Origin: Acholeplasmataceae bacterium
GTDB taxonomy: Bacteria; Bacillota_I; Bacilli_A; Acholeplasmatales; Acholeplasmataceae
DNA: 17,100 nucleotides
Direction: 5' to 3'
Assembly (NCBI GenBank): GCA_012520715.1
Contig: JAAYNT010000045.1
Location: 1-17,100, forward strand
Shown: in pieces, positions 14,496 through 17,100 of the stretch
Numbering within the stretch: the first letter of the stretch is position 1
Layout: each line of letters opens with the position of its first letter
Position numbers and translations under genes: made by a program
The notes under the pieces: model-generated
What the model was told of the DNA's origin: nothing
Database searches by the model: none
What the model saw: only the letters and a program-made list of their open reading frames with translations

Positions 14496-16235
14496 TTGGG
14501 AATTAAAGAAAAAATAAACTTATTACCAACTCAGCCTGGCTGTTATTTAATGAAAGATAGTAAAGGCGAAGTAATTTATGTTGGTAAAGCAAAAAACTTA
14601 AAAAATCGTGTTCGCTCATATTTTGTTGGAGCACATAATGAAAAAACTACTTTATTAATTTCAGAGATTAAAGATTTTTCATATCTTATTACAAATAGCG
14701 AACAAGAATCGTTGATTTTAGAAATCAACTTAATAAAAAGGTATCTACCTAAATACAACATTAGATTAGTTGATGATAAAAGTTATCCTTTTATCACTTT
14801 TTCTAATGATGAATATCCAAGGCTTTTAATTCACAGACAAACTAAACCATCAGCAAAAGCTTATGGGCCATATCCAAATGGATATAGTGCTAGGATGACA
14901 GTTGATTTGCTTAACAAGATTTATCCATTTAGAAAATGTGCTAAAATTCCTAAAAAAGCTTGCTTATATTATCACATTGGGCAATGTTTAGCACCATGTA
15001 TTAACGAGGTGGATAAAAAAGAATATCAAAATATGATAAAAGAAGTATCACGCTTTTTAAAAGGTGATACTAAACATGTTTTATCCATTTTAGAAACTAA
15101 AATGTATGAAGCAAGTGATAATTTAGAATTTGAAAAAGCTAATGAATATAAAGAAATGATTAATCATATTAATAACATTAGTCAAAAACAAATTATCTCA
15201 CTAGCTGACTTTAAAGATAGAGATATTGTTGCTTATGCTCATGATGAAGAAAAAATAGCGATTCAAATATTATTAATGAGAAATGGTCAAATTACTGATA
15301 CTCATGAAACGATATTTTCATATATTGGCAATCACTATGATGCTGCACTTAATTATATTGATCAAATATATTTTGAACAATCTTTTATTGATGAGTTTTT
15401 ATTTAGTAATCAATTTAAAATTGAAGACTTACAATTAAGATTTAAAAATAAAGCTGTTATCCCGCAAATTGGAGATAAGAAAAAGATTGTTGAACTAGCT
15501 TATGATAATGCCTTAGAAAAATTAACTAACTACTCAATGTTATATGAGCATCAACAAGACAAAGAAACTAAACTTGATTAAGATTTATTTGATTTATTTA
15601 AAAAAGAAATTAACTATATTGAAGCCTTTGATAACTCAGGATTATTTGGTACAGCTCCGGTATCGGCAGTAGTAGTATACCGTGATCATGAGTTTAGAAA
15701 TCAAGAGTATCGTAAGTTTAATTTAAAAACTGCTACTGAAGATGATTACCAGTCTTTTAAAGAAGTAATATATAGACGCTACTACCGTCTTTTAATGGAA
15801 AACAACACCCTTCCAGATCTAATATTAGTAGATGGTGGTAAAGGTCAAGTAAACGCGGCACTAAGCGTAATTAAAGACTTAGAGTTAGATATATTAGTAG
15901 CTGGTATGAAGAAAAATGATAAACATGAATTTGAATCAATTATTTTTGAAAACAATGAATATAAACTAGATAAAACTAGTAATTTATTTAAGTTGTTTTC
16001 AAAAATCAATGTCGAGGTTCACCGTTATGTTATTACATTCCACCGTCAAGTAAGACTAAGAGAAACATTTAAATCTCCACTTGATGGAATTAGAGGAATT
16101 GGTCCAAAAAGAAAAGAAGCATTACTTAGTTACTTTGGAACTGTTGAAGCGATTAAAAATGGAACCGAAGAAGAATTCTTACATTTAGGAATTAATCAAA
16201 GTCTGATGCAAAAAGTAAAAGAGGAATTAAAATGA
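14496..16235 (+). pseudogene. uvrC: UvrC excinuclease subunit C, interrupted by one in-frame TAA
   Basis: Without the stop at 15579-15581 (codon 362) this frame gives a full-length UvrC of about 579 residues. The N-terminal GIY-YIG nuclease is intact (PGCYLMKDSKGEVIYVGKAK, then RVRSYF), as are the Cys-containing middle region and the UvrB-binding UVR motif (about 195-230). After the stop, in the same frame, come the RNase H-like nuclease residues Asp in Ala-Phe-Asp-Asn-Ser, Asp in LVDGGKGQ and His in VEVHRYV, then a C-terminal helix-hairpin-helix (GIRGIGPKRKEALL). UvrC makes both cuts in nucleotide excision repair. The first piece would keep only the 3'-side nuclease; the next good start, ATG 15795, would lose the Phe-Asp-Asn-Ser motif. 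I prefer TTG 14496, 4 bases after GGTGAA; ATG 14484 is the alternative. It may be a true nonsense mutation or a sequence error. Confidence 0.85.
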
Positions 16236-17068
16236 AACATTTTATATATAAAATAAGTCCTAAAAAAGATTACTTCTTTTGTATGATAGAAGGAAGAAGA
16301 GTAGGATTTTATCTAACAAGAAGTTTATACAAAGTATTTTCTGAACACTTAGAAGAAGGATATTTAATTGACTTTGAAATAAGCGATTATACAAAAAGAA
16401 TAGGTAGAACTAAGTTTCATCAAGTTTCTCACTTTAACACAATCGAAAGTGTTAAACCATATGCTGTTATTTATGATATTGAAAAATTAAGACTTGAAAT
16501 GAGAAATGTTATTACTCAATATGATCATTACTTATTTGTTGATTTTGAAATGACAATGCCGGGTTATAGTAGAGGACCATTTCAAGTTGAAATTATTCAG
16601 TTTGGAGCAAGCCTTACTGATAAAGATGGAAATACCATCTTAGATAGAAACTATTATATTAAACCACTAGCTAGAAGATTATCACTTAGAACCATTAGAT
16701 TTTTAGATTTAGATTTAGATGAATTTAATGCTAACTCAAAACCATATGATTATTTTTATATGGACTTTAAAAACATTTTAGATACATATCAACCAAAAAT
16801 AGTAGTTTGGGGTAAAAATGATATAGTCGCTCTTAATGAATCATATAAACTACATGATTTATTACCTCTAACTAATGAATATGATTTTTTTGATTTATTA
16901 ACTTTACATAAAGACTATTTCAACTTAAATCAAGATATTGGTTTATTTAAAGCATATGAAACATACTTTCCACAAAAAGATGTCAAACAACAAAAACATA
17001 ATGCTAAAGATGATGCCAATATTACAAAGACAATATTTTTTGAGTTTTTAAAAGAAATTAAAGAATAA
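16232..17068 (+). CDS. DEDDh-family 3'-5' exonuclease (DnaQ/RNase T/KapD-like)
   Basis: A 278-residue protein. The C-terminal two-thirds is a DEDDh exonuclease with Exo I Asp104-x-Glu106 (FVDFEMTM), Exo II Asp197 (VVWGKNDI) and Exo III His256 and Asp261 (HNAKDDA). These four acids and the His bind two metal ions and remove nucleotides from 3' ends of DNA or RNA; the substrate here is unknown. The WGxxD motif resembles the KapD/ERI-1 branch. The first roughly 95 residues form a separate alpha/beta-looking domain that I do not recognise. The ATG overlaps the uvrC stop as ATGA, and GAGGAA lies about 7 bases upstream, so its translation may depend on ribosomes reaching the end of uvrC. The uvrC nonsense codon could therefore lower its expression (inference). 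Confidence 0.85.
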   Translation: MKHFIYKISPKKDYFFCMIEGRRVGFYLTRSLYKVFSEHLEEGYLIDFEISDYTKRIGRTKFHQVSHFNTIESVKPYAVIYDIEKLRLEMRNVITQYDHYLFVDFEMTMPGYSRGPFQVEIIQFGASLTDKDGNTILDRNYYIKPLARRLSLRTIRFLDLDLDEFNANSKPYDYFYMDFKNILDTYQPKIVVWGKNDIVALNESYKLHDLLPLTNEYDFFDLLTLHKDYFNLNQDIGLFKAYETYFPQKDVKQQKHNAKDDANITKTIFFEFLKEIKE

Positions 17069-17084
17069 TAAACAATTATAAATA

Positions 17085-17100
17085 AGCCTTGAAAAAGGCT
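17085..17100 (+). terminator. Terminator hairpin after the exonuclease gene, cut by the window edge
   Basis: AGCCTT, GAAA tetraloop, AAGGCT. The T-run, if present, lies beyond position 17100. Confidence 0.6.

Noticed and set aside
15579..15581. Reassigned stop codon or programmed read-through in uvrC
   Set aside because: TAA ends many genes in this window normally and is not reassigned in Mollicutes or Firmicutes. No read-through signal is evident. A mutation or sequence error is simpler.
15540..15600. Frameshift in uvrC
   Set aside because: The reading frame is the same before and after the stop, so it is a nonsense change rather than an insertion or deletion.
1..17100. Mycoplasma-type code with TGA as Trp
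   Set aside because: Conserved Trp positions use TGG, and uvrC ends at TGA in the ATGA overlap exactly where the family ends.

Overview
The window is AT-rich, gene-dense DNA (intergenic gaps all under about 215 bases) with a Firmicutes/Mollicutes-like gene set. Trp is written TGG throughout and TGA is used as a stop (end of uvrC, overlapping the next start as ATGA), so this is not a Mycoplasma-type code. Low GC, a short archaeal-type prolyl-tRNA synthetase, an LtaS-like sulfatase and Firmicutes synteny (rqcH next to gmk-rpoZ; a ComFC-like gene next to long-form hpf) fit an Acholeplasma/Izemoplasma-like or other AT-rich Firmicutes chromosome. The lineage is inferred. I see no prophage, insertion sequence, CRISPR array, tRNA or rRNA. 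Layout: (1) 1-982, minus strand, the N-terminal part of an LtaS-type membrane sulfatase cut by the window edge. It is divergent from a Fic-domain protein (1192-1920) that ends in a good terminator. (2) 1979-5431, plus strand, an MFS transporter, a CvfB-like S1 protein and proS, closely packed and closed by a terminator. (3) 5644-8652, plus strand, an EF-G-like paralogue, a short ComFC-like zinc protein and long-form HPF, closed by a terminator. (4) 8729-9331, minus strand, Mn-type superoxide dismutase, divergent from a KtrB/TrkH potassium channel subunit (9473-10861). KtrB ends tail-to-tail, with a 15-base overlap, against rqcH (10847-12358, minus). (5) 12536-14427, plus strand, gmk, rpoZ and an MscS-type channel. 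(6) 14496-17068, plus strand, uvrC broken by one in-frame TAA, then a DEDDh exonuclease overlapping it by 4 bases. Most genes are housekeeping: translation (proS, EF-G paralogue, hpf, rqcH), transcription (rpoZ), nucleotide metabolism (gmk), osmotic and ion balance (ktrB, mscS), oxidative defence (sodA) and DNA repair (uvrC). The most unusual signals are at the RNA level in the EF-G-paralogue/ComFC-like/hpf unit. The EF-G paralogue has its only good Shine-Dalgarno about 52 bases upstream of the start, separated from it by a 9-bp-stem hairpin and two five-codon mini-ORFs. The next gene has a perfect 10-bp hairpin whose 3' arm holds part of its GTG start. Other points for a second look are the uvrC nonsense codon, a Fic protein whose inhibitory-motif Glu is Gln, an EF-G paralogue without the usual switch II His, a recurrent GGTGA-type Shine-Dalgarno, and two cre-like sites. 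No wholly new multi-gene system is evident; the nearest candidate is the EF-G-paralogue/HPF translation unit.
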